Source: Faucicola osloensis_B
GTDB taxonomy: Bacteria > Pseudomonadota > Gammaproteobacteria > Pseudomonadales > Moraxellaceae
Assembly (NCBI GenBank): GCA_964211495.1
Contig: CAXORL010000001.1
Location: 992,001-1,056,000 of the forward strand
Direction of reading: 5' to 3'
DNA length: 64,000 nucleotides
Under the pieces are notes generated by a model. That model searched no databases and was not told where the DNA came from. It saw only the letters and a list, made by a program, of their open reading frames with translations. Positions within the stretch are counted from its first letter, which is position 1. Every line of letters starts with the position of its first letter. The position numbers were made by a program, and so were the translations under genes. Shown here in pieces: positions 36,039 to 45,567 of the stretch.

Positions 36039-36362
36039 TCACCCTTTCATCTCATTTGCCGTATCGACATCTAAATGACCACGCTTATGATAAAACTGTA
36101 AAAGAATAGCCAACCCAATTGCGACTTCAGCGGCTGCCAAAGTTAGCACCAAAATAAACATAATTTGTCCGTCAGGACTGACCCAGCGACTACCTGCCAC
36201 TACAAATGCTAAGGCAGCAGCATTCATCATAATCTCAAGACTCATCAACATAAATAAAAAATTACGTCGTACCATCACACCACAAAAACCAATGGCAAAC
36301 AAAATCGCTGACAAGATTAGACCGTGCTCTAACGGCACATGCTCTAATGGAAAGTGTCCCAT
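36039..36362 (-). CDS. nuoK: NADH-quinone oxidoreductase subunit K
   Basis: 107 residues, three membrane segments. The conserved membrane glutamates are visible in MSLEIMMNAAALAFV and AAAEVAIGLAILLQFY; they belong to the proton channel near the quinone site. The start overlaps the nuoJ stop as TAATG, so translation is coupled. A few residues longer at the N-terminus than E. coli NuoK. Confidence 0.96.
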   Translation of the reverse strand: MGHFPLEHVPLEHGLILSAILFAIGFCGVMVRRNFLFMLMSLEIMMNAAALAFVVAGSRWVSPDGQIMFILVLTLAAAEVAIGLAILLQFYHKRGHLDVDTANEMKG

Positions 36363-37006
36363 TATGCCTTCTCCTCCTGAACTTCGCGTAACACAGCCGG
36401 TTGGCTGGGCTCTTTATCAATAAAATTCGTTAAGGCAGGTTGTACGGTATTACCAAGCTCACTGTTATGACTTTCGTTTTCATCATCCAAGGCAGATTTT
36501 GCCAAATGATAAGCCGCCACCAAACCCGCTAGTAATAAAAATCCTGCAATTTCGACCAACAATAAATATTCGGTAAATAATTTGGCACCGATCATTTTTG
36601 CTGTGACTGGCTCCACCCCAATAAACGCTGGCATCATTCCTTCAAACCCATGTTTCATGCCAATCAAACTAAACAGAGTCAAACCCACAATAAATGCAAG
36701 TCCTGCCGGCACTGCCCAAGCTGAGGATGCCAACCAGCTTTCTTCTTCTAAGGTGCTTTGGGTGCCTAAGTTCAGCATCATCACCACAAAGACGAACAAT
36801 ACCATAATCGCCCCTGCATAAACGATGATTTCAAGCGCACCGGCAAATGGCGCACCTAAGGCAAAGAAAATACCTGATAACGCCAGCAGCGTGACAATCA
36901 TGTTTAATAACGCATGCACAGGATTGGTACGAGTAATCACGCGCAAACTAGCTAAAATAGCGACAATCGCTAATAAATAAAACCCTATCGTTGCTCCGGT
37001 TATCAT
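36362..37006 (-). CDS. nuoJ: NADH-quinone oxidoreductase subunit J
   Basis: 214 residues, five membrane segments, including VYAGAIMVLFVFVVMMLNLG, the conserved TM3 whose pi-bulge rotates in the complex I cycle. The polar C-terminal tail of about 45 residues is longer than in E. coli (184 residues in total there). ATGA overlap with nuoI upstream; TAATG overlap with nuoK downstream. Confidence 0.95.
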   Translation of the reverse strand: MITGATIGFYLLAIVAILASLRVITRTNPVHALLNMIVTLLALSGIFFALGAPFAGALEIIVYAGAIMVLFVFVVMMLNLGTQSTLEEESWLASSAWAVPAGLAFIVGLTLFSLIGMKHGFEGMMPAFIGVEPVTAKMIGAKLFTEYLLLVEIAGFLLLAGLVAAYHLAKSALDDENESHNSELGNTVQPALTNFIDKEPSQPAVLREVQEEKA

Positions 37007-37554
37007 GGCAATAAACTCCGTAAATCAATCGGCGCAGACTCATTTTGGTGTGCCCCTTTAGGTTTATCTTTGGTCGCCATCCCAGTCACACGGTAATAAT
37101 TGTAGTCAGGAAATTTACCCGGGCCTGAAATTAATAAATGCTCTTTTTCATATACCAAGTTTTGACGATTGTACTCAGCGAGCTCGAAATCTGGCGTCAT
37201 CTGAATAGCCGTTGTCGGGCACGCTTCTTCACACATACCACAAAAGATACAACGTGAGAAGTTAATACGGAAAAACTCTGGATACCAGCGTCCGTCTTCA
37301 CGTTCCGCTTTTTGTAGTGAAATACAACCCACTGGGCAAGCGACGGCACATAGATTACAGGCCACACAGCGCTCATCCCCATCAGGGTCACGTGTCAGTA
37401 CAATCCGCCCCCGAAAACGCGGCGGTACAGGGACAGGTTGTTCTGGGTATAAAATCGTATCACGTTTACGGGTCGCATGACTTGCAACCATGATTAGGGT
37501 GCGCAGAATTGAGCCAAAACCCGTAATCGTGTTTTTTACCATAGTCAAATACAT
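37003..37554 (-). CDS. nuoI: NADH-quinone oxidoreductase subunit I
   Basis: 183 residues. Two [4Fe-4S] motifs, CVACNLCAVACPVGC and CIFCGMCEEACPTTA, hold clusters N6a and N6b, which relay electrons to N2. An N-terminal amphipathic helix docks on the membrane arm. GGAG lies eight bases before ATG 37554. The last four bases overlap nuoJ. Confidence 0.97.
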   Translation of the reverse strand: MYLTMVKNTITGFGSILRTLIMVASHATRKRDTILYPEQPVPVPPRFRGRIVLTRDPDGDERCVACNLCAVACPVGCISLQKAEREDGRWYPEFFRINFSRCIFCGMCEEACPTTAIQMTPDFELAEYNRQNLVYEKEHLLISGPGKFPDYNYYRVTGMATKDKPKGAHQNESAPIDLRSLLP

Positions 37555-37569
37555 ACGTTAATCTCCACC

Positions 37570-38625
37570 TTACCCTACACCATGGGTGCGCCATAATACA
37601 TAGGCCGCCGTCGCGAGTAAATTAATCAAGGTAATGGGTAGACAAATTTTCCAGCCAAAGTTCATTACTTGGTCATAACGTGGACGCATCAACGCCCCAC
37701 GCGCCAATACAAACATGGTCATGAAAAATAGCGTTTTTAACATGAACCAAATAATCGGCGGGATAAAACTCAGTCCATCAAATAATGGCAACCAGCCACC
37801 AAAGAATAAAATAGTAATCAGCGATGATACCAATACGATATTCACATATTCACCGACAAAGAACATACCAAATTTCATACCTGAGTATTCAACATGGTAA
37901 CCTTCTGCCAATTCTTGCTCTGCTTCTGGCTGGTCAAATGGAAAACGGTGGGTGACTGCCACACCTGCGACCATAAAGGTTAGAAACCCTAAGATTTGAC
38001 CAAATACATTCCAGTGCCAAAAACCACCGGCTTGTGAGTATACGATATCGCGTAAGTTAAATGACCCTGCCAACGCCACCACACCCATTAGTGATAATCC
38101 GAGAAAGACTTCATAACTAATGGTTTGGGCAGCAGAGCGTAGACCACCGAGCAAGGCATATTTATTGGCTGATGCCCAGCCACCAAACATTACGGCATAA
38201 ACCGCCAACCCTGCCATCGCAAAAAAGAACAAAATACCGATACTCCAGTCTGCGCCACCGAGTGATGGCGTAACCGGCACAATGATATAAGCGGCTAAAG
38301 CGGTAAACAATGAAATCGCAGGCGCCAAGATAAAGATAAATTTATCGGCAAATTTGGGTGTCCAGTCTTCTTTAAAGAAGATTTTGAGCATATCTGCGGC
38401 AACTTGTAGCGAACCTTGCCAACCCACACGGTTTGGACCATAACGGTCTTGCCACAGTGCCAACATGCGACGTTCATAAGGAATCATCAACGCGGCAAAA
38501 ATCACCACCGCCAAGAAAATAACAATTGATTGCACTGCCAAAAATACAATTGACCAAGCTTCAGGGGACATTACCCCAGCCAGCCATGCAGGTAAATCGG
38601 GCATCTGTCTAACAGAATAATCCAT
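37570..38625 (-). CDS. nuoH: NADH-quinone oxidoreductase subunit H
   Basis: 351 residues, about eight membrane segments, forming the quinone chamber with NuoB and NuoD. Conserved acidic cytoplasmic loops: RYGPNRVGWQGSLQVAADMLK, FPFDQPEAEQELAEGYHVEYSG and RPRYDQVMNFGWK. The strong GGAGG start site lies at the end of nuoG, and the ATG overlaps the nuoG stop (TAATG). Confidence 0.97.
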   Translation of the reverse strand: MDYSVRQMPDLPAWLAGVMSPEAWSIVFLAVQSIVIFLAVVIFAALMIPYERRMLALWQDRYGPNRVGWQGSLQVAADMLKIFFKEDWTPKFADKFIFILAPAISLFTALAAYIIVPVTPSLGGADWSIGILFFFAMAGLAVYAVMFGGWASANKYALLGGLRSAAQTISYEVFLGLSLMGVVALAGSFNLRDIVYSQAGGFWHWNVFGQILGFLTFMVAGVAVTHRFPFDQPEAEQELAEGYHVEYSGMKFGMFFVGEYVNIVLVSSLITILFFGGWLPLFDGLSFIPPIIWFMLKTLFFMTMFVLARGALMRPRYDQVMNFGWKICLPITLINLLATAAYVLWRTHGVG

Positions 38626-41600
38626 TATACCCCCTCCCCTGGAGTTACTTGAGCTGTCACGCCACTATTATTAGCTGGTGGTACTGCTTGGGTGACAGTG
38701 TTGGTAGTTGCTGATTTTACGATACTGATGTCCCTATGGGGTTGTGCTAGCAAGGCTTCTAATTCACCCGCCTGACCCACAGGATAGCCCACACAGCTTT
38801 CGGCTAAGTAATCGACAAGCTGCACAGGTAATGTGGTCGCTACACCCTTCACTGTGACGGTTAACATATCACCTGATTGCAACTGCCATTTGTCCGCATC
38901 ATCCGTTGATACACTAAAAGCAGCTGGCAGCAATTGTGAGGCAACCACTGCACTACGGGCAGTGAGTTCATCACTCGCAAAAATATTATACACCGGCACT
39001 AGCTGGGTGGAACCTTGTTGGCTAGCTGCCGCGGGCGCAATATACTCACGTTTTGGCAATGCGGTTAACGCATCAAAAATACGCACCCCTGGATCGCCAT
39101 GTTTTAAATGACCACCCACTTTATCTTGGTATTTATTCCAAGCTTGCGGTGAGTTCCAACCTGCTGACCAAGCAAATGGAATCATTGATGAATCCGTTTG
39201 GGTGCCCACATAACCTTCTTGTGAGAAGGTTAAACCCGTATCGATATCTTTAGGCTGCTCTGGCTCATGCACAGAAATCGGTGCACGCATCGCCGTACGA
39301 CCTGAATAACGACGTGGCTCACGCGCGACTTTTAGACCAGTAATACGGTAATCGGCTGATGGCGCTGCTTGTCTGATTGCGGCTAATTGTGGATTGGTGT
39401 CTGCGACCGCAGTAATCACATCATCAAGCTGCGTCCAGTCAATCGCACGGCCATTGAGCTCAGACTCTACTGCATGTAACCAACGCCAGCTTTCTTTCAC
39501 CATGCTTTGCGGGCGATAGTAGACAGGATCATAGACTTGGAAGAAACGCTGAGCACGACCTTCTGCTGAGATTAGTGTACCGTCCGCTTCTGCAAAGGTT
39601 GCTACAGGCACCATCACATCAGCCTGGTTATGCCATTGATAAGCTTCATGATCAAGTACAATCAGTGATTTGTTGGCGACCAATTGGTTCATTTGCTCAG
39701 CGGTTAGGCGGCGGCTGATGTCATTTTCCATGACAATCACCACATCGGCATCATCATCTAATTCATCAATCGCTTTACCACCGAGTAAGTTGATGCCTAT
39801 ACTATTGGCAGCAGGTACTGACAAGTACAAACCCGCTTTTTCTTGATAGCCTTTGGTCGGGTTCATACGGCTTGGGCGTTTAACTTGCTTGGCTTGTTCA
39901 GCAAATGCCGCTTCATCCATCTCTTGTTTGAGCTTGGCTTGCTCTGCATCGATTTTGGCAATCTCTGCATCCACTTGGACGTTGTGGGCGTCAACCACGC
40001 CTTTTTCATAGATGACCACTTCACCGCGTTTTTGCTCAGCGATATTGGCAATTTGTGCCGCCGCTTCTATGATAGCGGTGTGGTACAGTGACGAGCCTGA
40101 GATGATGAGGGGTTTGGTTGCTTTAAGCAGCGTCTGCGCGATATGTTTAGCAAATGCTTGCATATCAGCATTATCGTCTTCATCGATGACCAAATCTTTT
40201 GGTAATTGTGAGGTAGCCAACGTTTTCATGTGCTCAGCAATGCTAAAGCCTAGTTCAGCGATATCGCTTGGGGTGGCGACGCAGCTTACTTCGGCAATAT
40301 CATCAAGGCGCGTATCTTTGACATCCACAATAAAGATTGGGCTGTAGTCTTTTTGACCGATACGAGCCACTGGCTCTGCCAAGAAATCTGGTGTTTTTAG
40401 CGCGTCTGCCATTTGTTTGGCGCGATTTTTTGCCGCTTGGCGTACAGCCAGTGCAATACGTGGACTGGTTTGGGTAATATCTTCACCCAAAATCAATACC
40501 GCATCATAGTCCTCAATCTCACGCATGCTTGGATTATAGATATTTTCTGTGGTCAACACATCGATACATTTTTGTACCACAGTTTTTTCTTGACTGGTAA
40601 TACCAATGCTAAAATTTTCGGCACCGACTAAGCGTTTTAGGGCATAGTTTGATTCAAGGCTGGCAACAGGCGAACCAATACCGATGGCTTTTTTACCTTG
40701 CAACCGGTTTTTGATGGCATCGATAGTATGGTCAATGCTCAGATTGGTTTGTTTACCGTTTAGTGTTTCAACCGCTTGAATTGGGCGGTCTTTGCGGTTG
40801 ACATAGCCATAACCAAAACGACCACGGTCACACAGGAAGTAAGCGTTGACTTCCCCATTAAAACGGTTTTCGATACGGCGCAATTCACCATAGCGCTCAC
40901 CCGCTGAGATATTACAACCTGCCGAACAGCCATGACAAATGCTCGGGGCATATTGCATGTCCCATTTACGATTGTAGCGCTCTGAGTGAGTTTTGTCGGT
41001 GAATACCCCAGTTGGACAAACTTCGGTGAGGTTACCTGAAAATTCACTTTCAAACTGACCGTCTTTATCACGACCAAAGTACACACGGCTTGCTGATGCA
41101 TAAACCCCTAAATCTTCACCACCTGCGTAGTCTTTGTAATAACGTACGCAGCGATAACACGCGATACAGCGGTTCATTTCATGATTGATAAATGGACCCA
41201 AGTCTTGGTTTTGGTGGGTACGTTTGGTAAAGCGGTATTTACGATGATTGTGACCTGACATGTAGGTCATATCTTGCAAGTGACAATGACCGCCCTCTTC
41301 ACAGGTTGGGCAGTCATGGGGGTGGTTGGTCATTAAGAACTCAACCAAGCTTTTACGGAAGTTTTTCACTTCTGCATCCGTCACTGAGATCCACATGTCT
41401 GGGGTCGGATTGACCATACACGACATGACCAAACGACCACGACCCGCTTCATAATCTTCTTTGTTATTATATTGCTTGACGGCACATTGGCGGCAAGAAC
41501 CCACCGAGCCCAATGCAGGGTGATAACAAAAATAAGGGATATCGATGCCAAGCGATAAACAAGCTTGTAGCAAGTTATCGGCACCATCAACTTCGACGTC

Positions 41601-41627
41601 TTGACCGTCTATATGAATAATTGCCAT
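38625..41627 (-). CDS. nuoG: NADH-quinone oxidoreductase subunit G
   Basis: 1000 residues, about 90 longer than E. coli NuoG. The N-terminal ferredoxin domain has CYHPALGSVGSCRQC ([2Fe-2S] N1b). Then come HDCPTCEEGGHCHLQDM (N5, with a His ligand), CIACYRCVRYY..C (N4) and the extra N7 cluster, CHGCSAGCN plus a later CDRG cysteine. N7 is known only in some bacterial complex I. The molybdopterin-oxidoreductase-like fold follows but serves no molybdenum. Residues about 540-594 form a charged helical insertion, noted as a finding. Start site AAGGA before ATG 41627. Confidence 0.97.
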   Translation of the reverse strand: MAIIHIDGQDVEVDGADNLLQACLSLGIDIPYFCYHPALGSVGSCRQCAVKQYNNKEDYEAGRGRLVMSCMVNPTPDMWISVTDAEVKNFRKSLVEFLMTNHPHDCPTCEEGGHCHLQDMTYMSGHNHRKYRFTKRTHQNQDLGPFINHEMNRCIACYRCVRYYKDYAGGEDLGVYASASRVYFGRDKDGQFESEFSGNLTEVCPTGVFTDKTHSERYNRKWDMQYAPSICHGCSAGCNISAGERYGELRRIENRFNGEVNAYFLCDRGRFGYGYVNRKDRPIQAVETLNGKQTNLSIDHTIDAIKNRLQGKKAIGIGSPVASLESNYALKRLVGAENFSIGITSQEKTVVQKCIDVLTTENIYNPSMREIEDYDAVLILGEDITQTSPRIALAVRQAAKNRAKQMADALKTPDFLAEPVARIGQKDYSPIFIVDVKDTRLDDIAEVSCVATPSDIAELGFSIAEHMKTLATSQLPKDLVIDEDDNADMQAFAKHIAQTLLKATKPLIISGSSLYHTAIIEAAAQIANIAEQKRGEVVIYEKGVVDAHNVQVDAEIAKIDAEQAKLKQEMDEAAFAEQAKQVKRPSRMNPTKGYQEKAGLYLSVPAANSIGINLLGGKAIDELDDDADVVIVMENDISRRLTAEQMNQLVANKSLIVLDHEAYQWHNQADVMVPVATFAEADGTLISAEGRAQRFFQVYDPVYYRPQSMVKESWRWLHAVESELNGRAIDWTQLDDVITAVADTNPQLAAIRQAAPSADYRITGLKVAREPRRYSGRTAMRAPISVHEPEQPKDIDTGLTFSQEGYVGTQTDSSMIPFAWSAGWNSPQAWNKYQDKVGGHLKHGDPGVRIFDALTALPKREYIAPAAASQQGSTQLVPVYNIFASDELTARSAVVASQLLPAAFSVSTDDADKWQLQSGDMLTVTVKGVATTLPVQLVDYLAESCVGYPVGQAGELEALLAQPHRDISIVKSATTNTVTQAVPPANNSGVTAQVTPGEGV

Positions 41628-41636
41628 GTTAATTCC

Positions 41637-43109
41637 TTACACTGATTGTCCATTGGTGGCCTTAACCGGTTGATACACTTCAACTTTTTCGCTGTTTGCG
41701 AATGAAGGCACGCCCGTTGGGGACAATTGTTCTTCAGGCACCACATTGTTACCAATTTTAGCTTCAAATTCTGGTAAAAAGTATTTTAACGCACTTTGTA
41801 ATGGCTCAACCGCGCCCGGTGCGTGGGCGCAGAAGGTTTTACCTAACCACAAATCTTTGGTCAATTGGCGCAGCACGTCAATATCGACAGGTTGACCATT
41901 GCCTGTATCGATGGCATGCAAGGTTTTTACCCCCCATGGCAAACCATCACGGCAAGGCGTACACCAACCGCAGGATTCACGGGCAAAGAATTTTTGCAAA
42001 TTGAGCGACAATGACACCATATCTTGCGATTCATCTACCACCATAATCAAGCACGTACCTAAACGGCTACCCGCTTTCATGATAGGTTCAAAGTCCATTG
42101 GCAGGTCTAAATGCTCATCACTGGCGGTTAAGAAGTCAGTTGACGCACCGCCTGGCAACCAAGCTTTTAGTTTACGACCGTCTTTCATGCCTTTGGCATA
42201 ATCAAAAATAATTTCGCGAGCGGTGGTACCAAATGGCAGTTCCCATAGCCCTGGGTCATTGACTAAACCTGAACAACCCATGATTTTGGTGCCCGGGTTT
42301 TCTGATTTGCCTTGCGCCAAGCCTTTATACCATTCTACGCCATGCAGCATGATGCCCGGCATGTTGTTTAAAGACTCTACGTTATTGACCACAGTGGGAC
42401 GACCCCATGCCCCTGATACTTGTGGGAAGGGTGGTTTGGTACGTGGATTGGCACGGCGACCTTCAAGCGAGTTAATGAGCGCAGTTTCTTCGCCACAGAT
42501 ATAACGACCTGCACCGGTATGCACGTGTAAATCAAAGCTATAGCCTGAACCCAAGATGTTATCACCTAAATACCCTTTGGCACGGCACTCATCCAATGCA
42601 TTATTTAAGCGTTTAGCGGCTTCAATGTACTCACCACGGATAAAAATATAACCCGCGGTTGCACCAATGGCATAACCTGAGATAATCATCCCTTCAATCA
42701 GCTGAAATGGTAGGCGCTCCATCAGTAGACGGTCTTTAAACGTGCCTGGCTCCATCTCATCTGCGTTACAAATCAAGTAACGGGGTCCGCCATCGGGTGG
42801 CGTCATAAAGGTCCATTTAAGACCTGCATTGAAGCCTGCACCACCACGTCCACGCACGTTGGCATCTTTAATCATGTTGCCCACTTCTTTAGCAGATTTA
42901 GCCAAGGCATTTTTTAGACCTTCAAACCCTTTTAGGCTTTCATAGGTTGCCAAATCTAGCACTGAGTCATAATGCGCCAAACGCCAAGTCAGTGGCTTGG
43001 TCTCACTGGTGGCTGTCGCTTTATCACCATAAATAGGAATGCTTTGCTCGCCCAATTGACTGGGTGATTTGCCAATTTTTCGATTATTAATTTGACGGGT
43101 TATATTCAT
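41637..43109 (-). CDS. nuoF: NADH-quinone oxidoreductase subunit F
   Basis: 490 residues. It binds NADH and FMN (GRGGAGFNAGLKWTFM, GEETALINSLEGRRANPRTKPPFP) and the N3 [4Fe-4S] cluster through ESCGWCTPCRDG plus the later FCAHAPGA cysteine. The N-terminus, about 40 residues longer than in E. coli (445), is polar and of unknown role. Its start overlaps the nuoE stop by four bases (ATGA); GGAG lies within the end of nuoE. Confidence 0.97.
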   Translation of the reverse strand: MNITRQINNRKIGKSPSQLGEQSIPIYGDKATATSETKPLTWRLAHYDSVLDLATYESLKGFEGLKNALAKSAKEVGNMIKDANVRGRGGAGFNAGLKWTFMTPPDGGPRYLICNADEMEPGTFKDRLLMERLPFQLIEGMIISGYAIGATAGYIFIRGEYIEAAKRLNNALDECRAKGYLGDNILGSGYSFDLHVHTGAGRYICGEETALINSLEGRRANPRTKPPFPQVSGAWGRPTVVNNVESLNNMPGIMLHGVEWYKGLAQGKSENPGTKIMGCSGLVNDPGLWELPFGTTAREIIFDYAKGMKDGRKLKAWLPGGASTDFLTASDEHLDLPMDFEPIMKAGSRLGTCLIMVVDESQDMVSLSLNLQKFFARESCGWCTPCRDGLPWGVKTLHAIDTGNGQPVDIDVLRQLTKDLWLGKTFCAHAPGAVEPLQSALKYFLPEFEAKIGNNVVPEEQLSPTGVPSFANSEKVEVYQPVKATNGQSV

Positions 43110-43615
43110 GCGTATTGCTCCAGCAATTCAGCAATCTCTTCAATTTGGACAGGACCGTAGGTATCTTCATCAATCAACACCGCTGGACCTTTATCACAGT
43201 TGCCTAAACAACAAATAGGTAACAAGGTAAAACGATTGTCTGGGGTGGTTTGACCAAAACTAATGCCTAAAGTGCGCTCAAAAGCTTGACCTAAATTCTC
43301 TGCACCTACCAGATAACAGCCAATCGAGTCACAGACTAAAATCACATGACGACCAACCGGTGAGCGGTAGATACGGTTATAAAACGTGGCAACCCCTTCT
43401 ACATCGGTGACTGGGATTTTTAAGATATTAGCTATCGCGTTGACTTGTGCATCATCCACCCAGCCGTTACGGCGTTGGACAATTTTTAGCGCATCAAGTG
43501 ATGCCGCGCGGCTTTGTGGGTAATGATGCATAAATTCATGAATGTCATGAATTTCTGCTTCGGTTAGAATGCTTGCGACATCCACCTTTGGGGTTTTATC
43601 AGTTACAATCTTCAT
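43106..43615 (-). CDS. nuoE: NADH-quinone oxidoreductase subunit E
   Basis: 169 residues from ATG 43615, chosen because AGGAG lies upstream and MKIVTDKTP is a natural start; the open frame extends a further 15 codons into nuoCD. Thioredoxin-like subunit with the N1a [2Fe-2S] cysteines (CDSIGC and CCLGNCDKGP). Thirteen bases follow nuoCD. Confidence 0.95.
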   Translation of the reverse strand: MKIVTDKTPKVDVASILTEAEIHDIHEFMHHYPQSRAASLDALKIVQRRNGWVDDAQVNAIANILKIPVTDVEGVATFYNRIYRSPVGRHVILVCDSIGCYLVGAENLGQAFERTLGISFGQTTPDNRFTLLPICCLGNCDKGPAVLIDEDTYGPVQIEEIAELLEQYA

Positions 43616-43628
43616 CGGTGGTTTTCTC

Positions 43629-45413
43629 CTAACGGTCAACGTCTGCCATAACAACGTCAATCGACGCTAGATAAATAATTAAGTCAGAAACCAAGCTACC
43701 ATTAATGACTGACGGCATTTGCTGTAAGTGTGCAAAGGTCGGTGTACGAATACGGGTACGGTAACTCATGGTTGAGCGATCAGACGTAATATAATAGTTG
43801 GTAATGCCTTTTACCGCCTCCACCATAAAGGAGGACTCGCCTTCTGGCATGACAGGACCCCAAGATACTGAAATAAAGTGGTTAATCAAGGTCTCAATAT
43901 CATTTAAGGTGCGGTCTTTGGGTGGTGGTACAGCTAGTGGGTGATCGGCTTTGTATGCCCCCATTGGCATGTTGTTAAGACATTGCTCAATGATACGCAG
44001 TGACTGACGAATCTCTTCAATTTTGACCAAACAGCGGTCATACGCATCGCCATTAAACTCAATTGGCACTTCAAAATCAAAATTTTCATAGCCAAGATAA
44101 GGGCGCGCTTTACGCACATCGTAAGGGATACCTGTGGCACGTAGACCATGACCTGATACGCCCCAAGCCAGTGCAGATTTAGCATCGTATTGGGCAACGT
44201 TTTGGGTACGCAGTTGTAGTACTTTGTTTTTCATGGTGGCTTTGACGTATTCATCGATACGTTTTGGCATCCAATCTAAGAATTCACGAACCAGTTTGTG
44301 CCAGCCGTTTGGCAGGTCCATCGCGGTACCGCCGATGCGAAACCACGCTGGGTGCATACGATAACCGGTTACCGCTTCAATCACATCATACGCTTTTTGA
44401 CGGTCGGCGAACATATAAAACACTGGCGTCATACCGCCCGCATCTTGAATAAAGGTACCCCAGTACAGCAAATTATTGGTGATACGGAAGAACTCACTCA
44501 TCATGATACGAATGGTATTCGCGCGATCTGGCACCGTAATACCTGCCAGTTTTTCCACTGACATGATGTAGGGTAATTCATTCATCACCCCACCAAGATA
44601 ATCGATACGGTCAGTGTAAGGAATAAATGAATGCCAAGTTTGGCGTTCAGCGATTTTTTCAGCGCCGCGATGGTGATAACCAATGTCTGGGATACAGTCG
44701 ATGACTTCCTCACCGTCTAGCTGAAGCACAACGCGAAAGGCACCGTGCGCAGAAGGGTGGTTAGGACCCAAGTTTAGGAACATAAAGTCTTCGTCACGGC
44801 CACTACGTTTCATGCCCCACTCTTCTGGGACAAATCGTAGGTTCTCCTGCTCAAACATCTGCTTGCCTTTATCGAGATAATAAGGCGGTACTTCAGTCGC
44901 ACGAGAGGCGTATTCTTTACGCAGTGGATGACCTTCCCAGTATTTTGGCAATAAAATACGGGTTAAATGTGGGTGACCATCAAAGGTAATGCCAAACATA
45001 TCCCACGTTTCGCGCTCATACCAGTTGGCATTTGGCCAAATACGGGTTGCCGTTGGGATGTGTAAATCAGCTTCTTTGAGCGCCACTTTGATGCGGATGT
45101 CCGTGTTGCGCTCTAATGACATTAGATGATAGAACACGGTGAAATCACTGTCAGGTAAGGCATTGCCATCCCTATCTTTACGATGTTGGCGTAAGCGCTC
45201 ATCAATCGCTGAGATATCCAGTAACATCACATAAGGCTGTGGCAAGGTGCGAAGGTACAGGAGTACTTCGATGACCTGTTCACGGCTGACCCAAATAGTG
45301 GGAAAAGCGTCAAAGGTTTTTTGTACAACAAACTGCCCCTCAAACTTGCGATTTAATTCCGCAATCACTGCTGGGACATCAGTTTGTGCTTGATTATCAG
45401 TTACCGTTACCAT
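43629..45413 (-). CDS. nuoC: NADH-quinone oxidoreductase fused subunits C/D
   Basis: 594 residues from ATG 45413, placed by alignment to known NuoC N-termini; ATG 45431 is also possible. The N-terminal NuoC domain (about 1-185; RPYVMLLDISAIDE-like, NWYERETWDMFGITFDGHPHLTRIL) is joined to the 49-kDa-like NuoD domain (LNLGPNHPSAHGAFRVVLQLDGEEV, DIGYHHRGAEKIAE, GGVMNELPY), which contains the quinone-site His and Tyr. The fusion is the arrangement of E. coli, Pseudomonas and Acinetobacter. The nuoB-nuoCD gap of 145 bases is unusually long for this operon. Confidence 0.96.
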   Translation of the reverse strand: MVTVTDNQAQTDVPAVIAELNRKFEGQFVVQKTFDAFPTIWVSREQVIEVLLYLRTLPQPYVMLLDISAIDERLRQHRKDRDGNALPDSDFTVFYHLMSLERNTDIRIKVALKEADLHIPTATRIWPNANWYERETWDMFGITFDGHPHLTRILLPKYWEGHPLRKEYASRATEVPPYYLDKGKQMFEQENLRFVPEEWGMKRSGRDEDFMFLNLGPNHPSAHGAFRVVLQLDGEEVIDCIPDIGYHHRGAEKIAERQTWHSFIPYTDRIDYLGGVMNELPYIMSVEKLAGITVPDRANTIRIMMSEFFRITNNLLYWGTFIQDAGGMTPVFYMFADRQKAYDVIEAVTGYRMHPAWFRIGGTAMDLPNGWHKLVREFLDWMPKRIDEYVKATMKNKVLQLRTQNVAQYDAKSALAWGVSGHGLRATGIPYDVRKARPYLGYENFDFEVPIEFNGDAYDRCLVKIEEIRQSLRIIEQCLNNMPMGAYKADHPLAVPPPKDRTLNDIETLINHFISVSWGPVMPEGESSFMVEAVKGITNYYITSDRSTMSYRTRIRTPTFAHLQQMPSVINGSLVSDLIIYLASIDVVMADVDR

Positions 45414-45445
45414 GAGTGGCACTTTCCTCATTCACAATTATTAAG

Positions 45446-45467
45446 AAGGTAATGGAATACCTTTTTT
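45446..45467 (+). terminator. Terminator-like hairpin antisense to the nuo operon
   Basis: AAGGTA, loop ATGGAA, TACCTT, then T4. The T run lies on the plus strand, opposite to nuo transcription. It could stop antisense RNA in the nuoB-nuoCD gap. Weak evidence. Confidence 0.35.
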
Positions 45468-45524
45468 GTTTTGAACGCAATTCGATAAGCTTCTACTTAG
45501 CGAAAACTCATCCTAAATCCATCC

Positions 45525-45554
45525 AGAGATTGACTCTAGCATTAATCAATCTCT
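45525..45554 (-). repeat. Hairpin in the nuoB-nuoCD gap
   Basis: Arms AGAGATTGA and TCAATCTCT are perfect over 9 bp with a 12-base loop, placed just after the nuoB stop and not followed by a U run. It looks like an mRNA-processing or stabilising hairpin rather than a terminator. Confidence 0.6.
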
Positions 45555-45567
45555 AGCATTAATCAAT
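45534..45567 (-). repeat. Perfect 17-bp tandem duplication at the 3' end of nuoB
   Basis: CTCTAGCATTAATCAAT occurs at 45534-45550 and 45551-45567. The second copy contains the nuoB stop codon and last codons. Confidence 0.85.

Noticed and set aside
38625..41627. Formate dehydrogenase or other molybdopterin oxidoreductase
   Set aside because: Despite the shared fold, position and Fe-S motifs in nuo order identify NuoG.
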